A DNA stretch of 64,000 bases from Lachnospiraceae bacterium (lineage in GTDB: Bacteria > Bacillota > Clostridia > Lachnospirales > Lachnospiraceae): positions 16,144 through 80,143 of the forward strand of contig JAETNQ010000010.1 of NCBI GenBank assembly GCA_021772075.1. Direction: 5' to 3'. The translations under genes were made by a program, and so were the position numbers. The notes beneath the pieces were generated by a model. That model was not told where the DNA came from, did not search any database, and saw only the letters and a list, made by a program, of their open reading frames with translations. How positions within the stretch are numbered: the stretch's first letter is position 1; each line of letters begins with the position of its first letter. This document shows positions 25,415 to 36,384 of this stretch, in pieces.

Positions 25415-25923
25415 TTTTCCTTTAGGAGTCCCATAACGCACAGATTATAGACCTTGCCGCCCTTCACCACAGCATTTTTCAGCGTACCCTCATGCACAAA
25501 ACCGGCTTTTTCCAAAACGCGTTTTGACCCCGTATTCGGCTCATAATACAGGCCTGTAATCCGAAGAATGTCCAGTCCGCCAAAAGCGATCCTGCATATT
25601 CGTTTTACGGCCTCTGTTGCGATCCCGCGCGACCAGTATTCCGTCAAAAGGCAATAACCGATCTCTGCGTCTTTCCTGTACACATCGGACTTCTGCTCTA
25701 TGGATATGTTTCCGACCAGCTTGCCGTCCGCATATATCACGCGCCAATTTCCAGACTTCCCTTCATTCTCCGCGACCATGCGGATCCACCAGTCGGCGTC
25801 TTCATCCGTATAGGGATATGGCAGCCTCTCCGAAAGGTAGCTCCTGTCAACGGCATTGCACAAAGCTTTCAGCCCTTCTTTATCCGCTTCTGTCGGTATT
25901 CTCAGTTCTATGTTCATTATCAT
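25411..25923 (-). CDS. RimJ/RimL-like GNAT acetyltransferase
   Basis: 170 residues. Acetyl-CoA site in YWSRGIATEAVKRI, and the closing block NTGSKRVLEKAGFVHEGTL typical of the RimJ/RimL (Acetyltransf_3) group that acetylates protein N-termini or small amines. It overlaps the fic gene by 4 bases (ATGA), so the two are coupled. The substrate is unknown. Confidence 0.88.
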   Translation of the reverse strand: MIMNIELRIPTEADKEGLKALCNAVDRSYLSERLPYPYTDEDADWWIRMVAENEGKSGNWRVIYADGKLVGNISIEQKSDVYRKDAEIGYCLLTEYWSRGIATEAVKRICRIAFGGLDILRITGLYYEPNTGSKRVLEKAGFVHEGTLKNAVVKGGKVYNLCVMGLLKEN

Positions 25924-26927
25924 TTTCGCTTCCTATATTTTTGATTTTTGCTGTTCGGTTTTTCCGGTATTGTCCGTTCAATAAGCTGTTTTTCCAATGC
26001 AGGATTCAGATAATTCTTTCGGAAAGTCGGCCTGTGGGAAAGCCCGAGCCGCTCCATCAATTCCACTGTCGATAATGTATCCTCCCCGAGTATGGAAAGG
26101 AGCTGATTCACAGAGAATGCATCTTGGTCGATTACTTGGTCGCTATCTTGATCGGTATTGCGTCCAACAACCGTTATTTCCAGCAAACTATCTCTTATAA
26201 TTTCCAACATTAGTTCCACAAATCCAGCGCTGTCTGCCTGTCTATCCGCAGCGCCAAGCGTTTCATAATACTCACTCTGTCTCGATTGAATCAATTCTTC
26301 CATCGGCAGCCAGAAAAACAATTCTTTCCAGTTGCCAAGCAAAAGGCTATGCCACATCCTCCCTAAACGGCCATTCCCATCCGCAAAAGGATGGATGAAT
26401 TCAAATTCATAGTGGAACACTGCACTCTTAATCAATGGATGCAGTTCCGATTGTTCATACCAAACAAACAGATTATGAATATGCTCTGGCACAAATTTCG
26501 CTGGTGGAGCCATATGAACCAGCGCCTCACCCTCGAATACCCCGACGCCGCCAGAACGGAACCTTCCGTTCTCGGAAATCAGCCCATTCATCATAAGCAT
26601 ATGTGCCTTCAGCAAATCGTCCTCAGATAAAGGATCCAGCCGCAGCATCATTTCATATGCTTCGTAAGCATTCTGCACCTCTTTAATTTCATTCGGATTG
26701 CCAAGAACACGCTTACCATCCAAAATCGCAGTCACTTGTCCTAACGAAAGTGAATTATGCTCAATCGCAAGAGAAGAGTAAATTGTCCGTATACGATTTT
26801 CTCTCCTCAAACGGGGACTCATTGTGCCTTCTTGCAGAACAGTAATACGACCAACCTGTTCGCTAATCTCTGCAATGAGAGATACTATTCTGTCCGTCAC
26901 ATGAAATGGCGGCTTATATTTACTCAT
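25920..26927 (-). CDS. Fic-domain protein (AMPylase type)
   Basis: 335 residues. The Fic motif is HPFADGNGRLGRMWHSLLL with catalytic His and the anion-binding Gly-Asn-Gly. An N-terminal inhibitory helix motif is visible as SSLAIEHNSLS (S-x-x-x-E form), which would hold the enzyme in check. The C-terminus looks like a winged-helix DNA-binding domain (LSTVELMERLGLSHRPTFRKN). It likely adds AMP to a host-cell protein of its own; no separate antitoxin gene is adjacent. Confidence 0.9.
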   Translation of the reverse strand: MSKYKPPFHVTDRIVSLIAEISEQVGRITVLQEGTMSPRLRRENRIRTIYSSLAIEHNSLSLGQVTAILDGKRVLGNPNEIKEVQNAYEAYEMMLRLDPLSEDDLLKAHMLMMNGLISENGRFRSGGVGVFEGEALVHMAPPAKFVPEHIHNLFVWYEQSELHPLIKSAVFHYEFEFIHPFADGNGRLGRMWHSLLLGNWKELFFWLPMEELIQSRQSEYYETLGAADRQADSAGFVELMLEIIRDSLLEITVVGRNTDQDSDQVIDQDAFSVNQLLSILGEDTLSTVELMERLGLSHRPTFRKNYLNPALEKQLIERTIPEKPNSKNQKYRKRK

Positions 26928-26986
26928 GGAAATACCTCCCAGTTTTATTGCATATCCGCATAAATCTTATTCTGGTTACAATCTTA

Positions 26987-27190
26987 CTACAATAATCTAC
27001 CAATAGCAAAGATAAGTTTAAGAGAAATTTCCATGATTACCAACCGCATTTCCCAGCCCGCCACCCTGGCAAAAATCTGTTCCTGCATATTTTTACTGAT
27101 CCACCTGAAAAGCCCCATGGATATCGCCAAAGCAAATATCCGCGGGGCAATCACGCATACATAACCCGACGCAATTCCTCTTTCTAACAT
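26987..27190 (-). CDS. Small putative membrane protein after spoVAC
   Basis: 67 residues from ATG 27190 (75 from an upstream ATG at 27214). Its start overlaps the spoVAC stop. It has one or two hydrophobic stretches (YVCVIAPRIFALAISMGLF and LVIMEISLKLIFAIG). The ribosome site is weak. It may be a coupled extra gene of the spoVA operon or a chance frame. Confidence 0.35.
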   Translation of the reverse strand: MLERGIASGYVCVIAPRIFALAISMGLFRWISKNMQEQIFARVAGWEMRLVIMEISLKLIFAIGRLL

Positions 27191-27642
27191 ATTCCTAACA
27201 GTTTCAATATCCAATACCCAAGCCCCAGCACCCAGCTGGTAAAAATCCCATACAAAATCACCGGCCCCGCGATCGTAAAAATCTTACACCCGATCCCGAA
27301 CACCTGTCCCTCTTTCTTAAACTCAATGGCCGGCGCGGCTACGGAATTGGCAAAGCCCGTAATCGGCACGAGCGCCCCCGCTCCTCCGAATTTCACGATA
27401 GAAGGATAAATATTGAAGCCGGTCAACAAAATGCTGACCAATATCAGCAGCAGGGAACACCAGCTTCCCGCCGTCTCCTTATCCAGACCTATCGTATTCG
27501 TACAGTAATTCAATATCAACTGCCCGATCACGCATATCACGCCCCCGACAAAAAATGCCTTTGCCATCTGAAGCCATAAGTTATGCGTCGGCGTAACCTC
27601 CTTGACATATTCCTGATATTCCTGTTTTACCTGTTCGTCCAT
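27184..27642 (-). CDS. spoVAC: Stage V sporulation protein AC
   Basis: 152 residues with four or more membrane helices. SpoVAC forms the mechanosensitive dipicolinic-acid channel of the inner spore membrane. Family segments are AFFVGGVICVIGQLILNYCT and the GAGALVPITGFANSVAAPA loop. ATG 27642 has GAGG 6 bases upstream and is preferred to ATG 27654. It follows spoVAB in the same direction. Confidence 0.93.
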   Translation of the reverse strand: MDEQVKQEYQEYVKEVTPTHNLWLQMAKAFFVGGVICVIGQLILNYCTNTIGLDKETAGSWCSLLLILVSILLTGFNIYPSIVKFGGAGALVPITGFANSVAAPAIEFKKEGQVFGIGCKIFTIAGPVILYGIFTSWVLGLGYWILKLLGIC

Positions 27643-27788
27643 ATCCAACCTCATTTCCGGCTTGATGCCTTTGTTCCCCTGTCATTTTTGTCTGCAGACT
27701 TTTCTGCAAAAGTTAGTATCTGAATACCGCCGCCAAATTATTCCCCAATTCCCATTGATAAAATTTTTAAAAATTTCGTTTATGGCTC

Positions 27789-28286
27789 CTACACCCCGCC
27801 ATGCAGATATACCGCCTTCGCGAAATAAAGGAGGCTTCCCGCCGCTTTCCCCAAAGCCATTGCCAGCACGGCAATGCCAAGCCCATGCCGGAATCCGACC
27901 CTTCTGGAAAAAATAGGGATCGTATCCAGCATTTCCGCAATAGCAAGAGCCAGGCACCCGACAAAAATCCCGGCAAACAGCCCGAATATCATAAGCACGA
28001 CCATCCCCAGAACACGCCATGCCGCCTCCGTATTTCCTCCAAACACCTGGTTTTCTATCACCAGCTTCCCGATATGCCCATACCTGTCGAACACACTGAA
28101 AAAATCCCCGAACAACGTGCCGCATACCACCGCTTCCTCAAACAAAAAAACCTTCCGGCTCACATGCATTTTTCCCGCGAACCGCGGAATCAGCCCCACC
28201 GATATCAACACCGTAAAAACGCCTCCCGCCGCAAACATCCCGAAGCTCATGCCCACGATCCCCAAAAATATCTGCCTAAGAAACAT
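27789..28286 (-). CDS. spoVAB: Stage V sporulation protein AB
   Basis: 165 residues with four to five hydrophobic helices (GIVGMSFGMFAAGGVFTVL, ALAIAEMLDTIPIFSRR). It belongs to the SpoVA complex for dipicolinic-acid uptake in the forespore. It overlaps spoVAA by 11 bases and is followed by spoVAC after about 150 bases. Confidence 0.92.
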   Translation of the reverse strand: MFLRQIFLGIVGMSFGMFAAGGVFTVLISVGLIPRFAGKMHVSRKVFLFEEAVVCGTLFGDFFSVFDRYGHIGKLVIENQVFGGNTEAAWRVLGMVVLMIFGLFAGIFVGCLALAIAEMLDTIPIFSRRVGFRHGLGIAVLAMALGKAAGSLLYFAKAVYLHGGV

Positions 28287-28905
28287 CGATTACCTTCCCC
28301 TCCCTGTCCGCCGTCTCGACCAGCGCGTCGTTTACATCCTTTTCATAAATGCGCATTTCCACCTCTATAGGAGTCGGATCCTTCGTAATCCTCCTGCCGC
28401 CGATATGGTTAAAAAACACGATAATCCCGACAGCAAGCCCGATCGAATACGTCACCTCCAATATTGTATAACCGCCGGACGCCTCTCCCATCACCAGCTC
28501 ATACACCTTTTCAAACACTTGGTTAATCCCCACATCGTTATGAAAAGCCATGATGGTAAAAGCTGTCCCAAAAAAGCTGATACAAGCCACAAAAATAATT
28601 TTCAGAGTCTGGACGAATCCCTTATGCCTGTCCACATCCACCCGCTCCACAAGAATATCCGTTTCCCCCAGATTCTCCACCGTCACGCCCGGACATGCCT
28701 GCTGTACCATCTCAATCAGCTTCAGGATACTGAACACCTGCCTCTTCTGCTCCCCATCCGAAAACCGGTGTACCTTCAACGATTTCACTTTCGCCGCCAT
28801 ATGGCTGTCCGCGCAATACACCTTAGCCATATCCTTGAACAGCACATCGTCCTCCATAACCTCCACATTCCGTTCCGCTTTTATATAAACGATTTCCCCT
28901 GCCAT
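28276..28905 (-). CDS. spoVAA: Stage V sporulation protein AA
   Basis: 209 residues: a soluble N-terminal half with strand-rich folds (VYIKAERNVEVMEDDVLFKD) and two membrane helices in the second half (FVACISFFGTAFTIMAF; YSIGLAVGIIVFF). It is the first gene of the spoVAA-AB-AC operon. ATG 28905 has AGGAG 7 bases upstream, and a clear sigma-G-type promoter lies 60-90 bases further up. Confidence 0.93.
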   Translation of the reverse strand: MAGEIVYIKAERNVEVMEDDVLFKDMAKVYCADSHMAAKVKSLKVHRFSDGEQKRQVFSILKLIEMVQQACPGVTVENLGETDILVERVDVDRHKGFVQTLKIIFVACISFFGTAFTIMAFHNDVGINQVFEKVYELVMGEASGGYTILEVTYSIGLAVGIIVFFNHIGGRRITKDPTPIEVEMRIYEKDVNDALVETADREGKVIDVS

Positions 28906-28966
28906 TGATCCGCTCCTTTTCGATCCATTTACCGGCTCCGCACCCGCGCCGATTATCCATACCCCT

Positions 28967-28995
28967 TATTATGGCAGGAAATCTTTCATTTATAC
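28967..28995 (-). promoter_or_regulatory. Sigma-G-type promoter for spoVAA-AB-AC
   Basis: GTATA (28991-28995), a 17-base spacer, and CATAATA (28967-28973) match the forespore sigma-G pattern. The boundary of the inverted-repeat cassette begins only 10 bases upstream, at 29005. Confidence 0.7.
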
Positions 28996-29110
28996 GCCAT
29001 TTTAGAAAATCCAGCGGGAATCCATTTTCCAATGCTCATGCGCGATAAAGTAACACAAAGATTTTGATAGGCAGCCACCCGCTATTCCGTGCAACTTATA
29101 AGAAAAATTT

Positions 29111-29179
29111 TTGTAAAGGAACCTTGTCAAAACCGGCTTATTCTACTATAATGGAATTGTAAAGGAACCTTGTCAAAAC
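29111..29179 (+). promoter_or_regulatory. Cassette promoter with paired 23-bp operator repeats
   Basis: TTGTCA (29124-29129), 17-base spacer, TATAAT (29147-29152). A 23-base direct repeat beginning TTGTAAAGGAACCTTGTCAA occurs at 29111-29133 (over the -35) and 29157-29179 (over the start point). Each holds the small palindrome AAGG-AA-CCTT. Autorepression by the XRE protein is the natural reading. Confidence 0.75.
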
Positions 29180-29193
29180 GGAGGTGACATTAT

Positions 29194-29409
29194 TTGGAAA
29201 ACAGGGTTGAAGAATTAAGGAAAAGATTAGGCATGAATCAAGAAGATTTTGCAAAAGCACTTAAAGTTTCAAGGCAAACCGTCAGTTCAATAGAAACGGG
29301 GAAATATAATCCCTCTTTAGAATTAGCTTTTGCAATATCAGATTTTTTCGGTAAACAAATTGAAGAAATTTTTATTCATGAAAGGAGTTGCAAAGATGAA
29401 AAAATGTAA
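29194..29409 (+). CDS. Small XRE-family regulator of the cassette
   Basis: 71 residues, almost only a helix-turn-helix domain (GMNQEDFAKALKVSRQTVSS, then IETGKYNPSLELAFAIS). TTG start with GGAGGTG 7 bases upstream. It overlaps the membrane-protein gene by 14 bases. GC is well below that of flanking genes. It probably controls the promoter through the two 23-base repeats. Confidence 0.9.
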   Translation: MENRVEELRKRLGMNQEDFAKALKVSRQTVSSIETGKYNPSLELAFAISDFFGKQIEEIFIHERSCKDEKM

Positions 29410-29842
29410 TTTATTAGAGGGTATTTTATTTATTTTGGGAGGCATTATTCTTTTGGGTGCAGCACTGCTAACGGATAGTGTGCTGGACAGTTTGCTTATC
29501 GGTTTTGCTGCCGGAGCCATTTGTTCTGGTACTGTTATGACTTGTAAATACTTTTATTGGAATACATCTAAAAACAAAGAACGGTATCAAGAAAAAATAG
29601 AAAATGAAAAAATCGAACTTCACGATGAATTAAAATCAAAATTAAGAGATAAATCCGGGTGCTATGCGTATACTATCGGGCTTATGACAGTTAGTATTTC
29701 AATAATCATCTTCTCCATATTGGGACAACTTGAAGTCATTGATAATTCACGCTTAATAGTGCTATATCTGGGCGGCTATTTAATTTTTCAAATTGTAATA
29801 GGTATCGTAATATTTAAACAGTTATTAAAAAAGTATGAATAG
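29396..29842 (+). CDS. Cassette membrane protein of unknown function
   Basis: 148 residues with four membrane helices in two pairs (LLEGILFILGGIILLGAALL, SLLIGFAAGAICSG; then two near the C-terminus) around a charged central helix (NKERYQEKIENEKIELHDEL). ATG 29396 has GGAG 8 bases upstream. XRE-membrane protein pairs of this layout are common in Firmicutes, but no function is established. Confidence 0.8.
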   Translation: MKKCNLLEGILFILGGIILLGAALLTDSVLDSLLIGFAAGAICSGTVMTCKYFYWNTSKNKERYQEKIENEKIELHDELKSKLRDKSGCYAYTIGLMTVSISIIIFSILGQLEVIDNSRLIVLYLGGYLIFQIVIGIVIFKQLLKKYE

Positions 29843-29995
29843 CAAAACCAGTCGAGCCAGTCACCGGCAGGATGAACGGGCTTCGCCGGCAAGGTAGAAT
29901 TGCCCGACTAAAGCCCGACCTGTCCGGCAGTCAGCCCGGACGAACGGCGCGCCCTGCCCTTTGGAATATGGATTCCCGCTGGATTTTCATCCATC

Positions 29996-30241
29996 CTATT
30001 CTACAATACTATACTCCATATACTCATAATGCAGCTTCGTTCCTTCCATAATCGCATCCGGCAGAAGGGCTCTGGCTACCAGCTTCCGCTCATCGCCCTC
30101 CGCTCCCAGCTGTTTTAAATTTGCATAATCCCCTTCGATGCTTTCTACCACATAATCAAAAGCTTTCATTTTTTGCTCCATTTCCGCAGGCGGCTGCCTG
30201 TCCATTTTATTGATATAAATTTCATTGGTTTCCTGCTCCAT
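29996..30241 (-). CDS. Conserved small acidic protein
   Basis: 81 residues, soluble and mostly helical (MEQKMKAFDYVVESIEGDYA, then LKQLGAEGDERKLVARALLP). No known domain. The ribosome site is poor. It begins just outside the cassette and lies 35 bases upstream of no other gene on its strand except the bgl genes, which run towards it. Confidence 0.55.
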   Translation of the reverse strand: MEQETNEIYINKMDRQPPAEMEQKMKAFDYVVESIEGDYANLKQLGAEGDERKLVARALLPDAIMEGTKLHYEYMEYSIVE

Positions 30242-30276
30242 TATATAACAGCCGCCCGCCCTATGGAATATGGTTT

Positions 30277-33578
<3,302 letters not shown>

Positions 33579-33699
33579 TTTTTCCGCTTTGCTCCTTTTA
33601 TTATGTATTCAGGTTATTCAAGGGATGCCTGTAAACCCTTCCTCCTGCTTCTTGCCCGCTGCCCTCCTTCCTGCCTTGTCTATTCTAATCACAGCACCT

Positions 33700-34542
33700 T
33701 TAAGACGTCGTTTTATAAATCACTCGTTCAATGTGTATTGTCAGGTACAGCTTTTCTTCATCGGACAAGGAATAATTATATTTTTTGCCAAGAAAATCCC
33801 CGATGTTTTCCACGCAGCTGTAAGCGTTCTGGTATTGGCTCTTTACCATTTCCAGCAGCTGGCGGTCCGACTCATCCCGGTATGTGGTGCCTCCTATCAG
33901 CCGTTTCGCGAAAAATTTCAAATGAGTAATAAACCTGTAATAATAGACGCTGTCCTCATCAAACTCCACGTTAAACTTATACTTTACAATATTGACCAGT
34001 TCCTGCATCACTTTGGTAATCTGGTAGATATTCTGCATATTTTCTTCATCCATAGCGGCATTTGCCAGATGCAGCGCAATAAATCCTGCCTCGTCCTCAG
34101 GGAGCCTTATCTGAAAACGCTTTTCAATCATATCCAGCGCTGTCATCCCAATGGCAAACTGATCCGGGTAAAACCTCCTCGTTTCCCAAAGCAATGCATT
34201 TTTCACTGTAATGCCTTCCAAATAACGCGCAATCGCCGTATGCACATGGTCTACCAGGCTGATATATATCATGTCGTTTAATTTTTTTCCGGTCTTGGTT
34301 TTTGCATAGGAAATAATTTCCTCGCCGATCTCGATGTGCGGAATCGGTATATCGACAATTAATTCCTGGAATTTATGCGCCGCCCTCTGGTTCGACAGCG
34401 TAAAAACCTTATCGACCAGCTTTTCATCCAATTCCTCCCCCGGCTTCTTCCGAAAAGCCAATCCACGCCCCATAATGATTTTTTCAATACCGTTTTCCTT
34501 CACGATTACTACGTTGTTGTTCAAAATTTTCCCGATAACCAT
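33700..34542 (-). CDS. BglG/LicT-family transcriptional antiterminator
   Basis: 280 residues: RNA-binding CAT domain (ILNNNVVIVKENGIEKIIMG) and two PTS regulation domains with His residues (DHVHTAIARYL; EAGFIALHLANA; LTIHIERV). When the sugar is present it binds the RAT hairpin and prevents termination ahead of its own operon. ATG 34542 has AAAGGA 6 bases upstream. Confidence 0.94.
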   Translation of the reverse strand: MVIGKILNNNVVIVKENGIEKIIMGRGLAFRKKPGEELDEKLVDKVFTLSNQRAAHKFQELIVDIPIPHIEIGEEIISYAKTKTGKKLNDMIYISLVDHVHTAIARYLEGITVKNALLWETRRFYPDQFAIGMTALDMIEKRFQIRLPEDEAGFIALHLANAAMDEENMQNIYQITKVMQELVNIVKYKFNVEFDEDSVYYYRFITHLKFFAKRLIGGTTYRDESDRQLLEMVKSQYQNAYSCVENIGDFLGKKYNYSLSDEEKLYLTIHIERVIYKTTS

Positions 34543-34577
34543 CGTTTTTCCTTTGCCAGAATCCCTTCCTGAAAACA

Positions 34578-34651
34578 AAAAAACCTACATACCACAGACA
34601 GAAAACTAGTTTCTGTCAACAGCATGTAGGTTTAGCTTGCCATTTGCAATC
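34578..34651 (-). terminator. RAT antiterminator site and leader terminator of the bgl operon
   Basis: On the minus strand GATTGCAAATGGCAAGCTAA followed by ACCTACAT (34624-34651) matches the LicT/BglG binding RAT element. It overlaps the 5' arm of a terminator: AAACCTACAT pairs with ATGTAGGTTT (34578-34634), followed by a T run. An inner GACAGAAA-CTAG-TTTTCTGTC stem lies between. Bound antiterminator and terminator exclude each other. Confidence 0.85.
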
Positions 34652-34678
34652 ACTATCGCTACTATATTTTATAAAACC

Positions 34679-34707
34679 GTTTTATCATATGAACGGAAAA
34701 AAGTCAA
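34679..34707 (-). promoter_or_regulatory. bgl operon promoter
   Basis: TTGACT (34702-34707) and TAAAAC (34679-34684) with a 17-base spacer, about 30 bases before the RAT element. The -10 match is poor. Confidence 0.45.
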
Positions 34708-34735
34708 GATTTTTTTCCATTTGAAACCATATTTT

Positions 34736-35452
34736 TTACTGCAGTTTCTCCCTCATCCGTATCAATATTTTTTTCTCCATCCTGCTCACCTGCACCTGGC
34801 TGATGCCGAGATTCTTCGCCACCTCCACCTGGGTCTTGTCCTGAAAATAACGAAGCCGGATGAGCGTCCGTTCTTCTTCTCCCAGCTCCCCGATCAGCTG
34901 TTCCAGCAGCATATGGTTTAAAAGTTTTTCATTATCGTCCTTTTTTTCCGGCAGCTTGTCCACCAGATAAATTTCATTGCCATCAGACTGGTAGACGGAT
35001 TTATAAATGGATTCCACTTCCACATTGGCCTCCATCGCCATGATAATATCTTCCCTGGCTATCCCCGTCGCCTCCGCGATCTCTTCCAGCGTGGCGTCCC
35101 TCCCGCTCTCATGGTAGATCTGCTCTGCCGCCTGTCTGACCTTCCATCCGTTTTCCTTTAAGGTCCTGCTCACCTTGACGATTCCGTCATCCCGCAAAAA
35201 ACGTTTGATTTCGCCGCTTATCATTGGTACTGCATAGGTGGAGAATTTGACATCATATGCCAGGTCGAACTTATCGATCGCTTTCATCAGCCCTATCGCT
35301 CCGATCTGGAACAAATCCTCCGCATCATACCCTCTTCCCAGGAAGCGCCTGACGATATGATGCACCAGACCAAGGTTTTTTTCTATCAGCGCCTCCCGCG
35401 CCGCTTTATCCCCTGCCTGTGAACGAGCAATCAGTACCGCAACATCCTCCAT
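34736..35452 (-). CDS. sigF: RNA polymerase sporulation sigma factor F
   Basis: First forespore-specific sigma factor; 238 residues. Region 2 is visible as GYDAEDLFQIGAIGLMKAIDKFD with KFSTYAVPMI, region 3 in the middle, and region 4 ends LGISQVQVSRMEKKIL. It is third in the spoIIA operon, 3 bases behind its anti-sigma factor gene, the standard order. Confidence 0.96.
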   Translation of the reverse strand: MEDVAVLIARSQAGDKAAREALIEKNLGLVHHIVRRFLGRGYDAEDLFQIGAIGLMKAIDKFDLAYDVKFSTYAVPMISGEIKRFLRDDGIVKVSRTLKENGWKVRQAAEQIYHESGRDATLEEIAEATGIAREDIIMAMEANVEVESIYKSVYQSDGNEIYLVDKLPEKKDDNEKLLNHMLLEQLIGELGEEERTLIRLRYFQDKTQVEVAKNLGISQVQVSRMEKKILIRMREKLQ

Positions 35453-35455
35453 AAT

Positions 35456-35902
35456 CTATTCCTCATCCTCTATCCATGGAATGCATCCTATTTTTTTCTT
35501 CATGATGACCGTCGTCCCCTCTCCTGCTACGGACAGCACTTCCAGATCATCCATGAACGCTTCCATGAAAGGGAAACCCATCCCCGAACGGTTCAGTTCC
35601 GGTTTCGTCGTAAAGAGCGGTTCCATCGCCTTCTCAATATCCTCTATGCCGTTTCCCTTGTCCATCACTTCCACGTGCAGCACGTCCTGCTCTATGAGGC
35701 AGCGTATATTTACCTTTCCCCCTTCTATCCCGTCGTATCCGTGGATGATCGCATTCGTCACCGCTTCCGACACCGCCGTCTTAATATCCGAAACTTCCTC
35801 CAGCGTAGGATCCAGCTCGGACACAAAAGCCGCCACCGCTACCCTGGCAAATGCCTCGTTTGCCGATATAGCGTCGAACTCCATCTTCATTTCGTTTTTC
35901 AT
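35456..35902 (-). CDS. spoIIAB: Anti-sigma F factor / serine kinase
   Basis: 148 residues with a GHKL ATPase fold: N box [12 protein letters not shown]1 box [10 protein letters not shown], and [12 protein letters not shown]. It holds sigma F inactive and phosphorylates SpoIIAA. It lies 15 bases after spoIIAA. Confidence 0.96.
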   Translation of the reverse strand: MKNEMKMEFDAISANEAFARVAVAAFVSELDPTLEEVSDIKTAVSEAVTNAIIHGYDGIEGGKVNIRCLIEQDVLHVEVMDKGNGIEDIEKAMEPLFTTKPELNRSGMGFPFMEAFMDDLEVLSVAGEGTTVIMKKKIGCIPWIEDEE

Positions 35903-35917
35903 CCCAGTCCTCCCTGT

Positions 35918-36226
35918 TTATTCCATAATTTCCACAATTTTATGTAATCCCGATATCATTAAGAGATGCCTGATCCGGTTATCCGCATTGATCGCGAATA
36001 CTTTTCCCCCAAAGCAGGAAATCTTCTTATACCTCCCAAGAATAATCCCGATTCCCGAGCTGTCCATAAATTTCGTATCTTCAAAATCGAAGACCACATG
36101 GTCCACCTTTTCCTGAACAATAAACTTGTCCGCGTTTTCGCTTATGTATGATGACTTATGATGATCGATCTCTTCCGGCATCCTGACCATCAGGTAATTA
36201 TCGATCACCTTAAAATTTTCCATCAT
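35918..36226 (-). CDS. spoIIAA: Anti-anti-sigma factor
   Basis: 102 residues with a STAS fold. The phosphorylated Ser lies in FMDSSGIGIILGRYK. In its unphosphorylated form it releases sigma F from SpoIIAB. It is first in the spoIIA operon; ATG 36226 (or 36223) follows AAAGGAG. No good sigma-H promoter was recognised in the 100 bases upstream. Confidence 0.95.
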   Translation of the reverse strand: MMENFKVIDNYLMVRMPEEIDHHKSSYISENADKFIVQEKVDHVVFDFEDTKFMDSSGIGIILGRYKKISCFGGKVFAINADNRIRHLLMISGLHKIVEIME

Positions 36227-36329
36227 GCGCTTCTCCTTTCCTCTGTTTCTGTGTCATACATCGCGTTTTCCCATGCCTATGCCTTCCGGCGCAATTCCTA
36301 ATAAACGTGCGCCGCAAGGCGTACGACCA

Positions 36330-36359
36330 AAAAGAGAACATAAAATTATGTTCTCTTTT
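36330..36359 (-). terminator. Terminator of the valS-folC-TPR operon
   Basis: 14-bp arms AAAAGAGAACATAA and TTATGTTCTCTTTT with a 2-base loop, 26 bases after the TPR-gene stop. The A and T runs on the outer arms make it usable in both directions. Confidence 0.8.
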
Positions 36360-36384
36360 GTGTCCATTTTCTTATATTTTCCAA

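Larger units (their letters stand above)
29005..29988. mobile_element. Inverted-repeat-bounded AT-rich cassette (XRE plus membrane protein)
   Basis: 28-base ends at 29005-29032 and 29961-29988 are inverted copies with one mismatch (core AAATCCAGCGGGAATCCAT). Between them lie two co-directional AT-rich genes with their own promoter. No transposase is present. The ends share GGGAATCCATTTT with the palindrome at 24477-24873, which suggests one family of elements moved in trans. Confidence 0.7.

Noticed and set aside
27801..28908. Long plus-strand frames opposite spoVAA and spoVAB
   Set aside because: Shadows of coding strands that carry clear SpoVA proteins and a sigma-G-type promoter.
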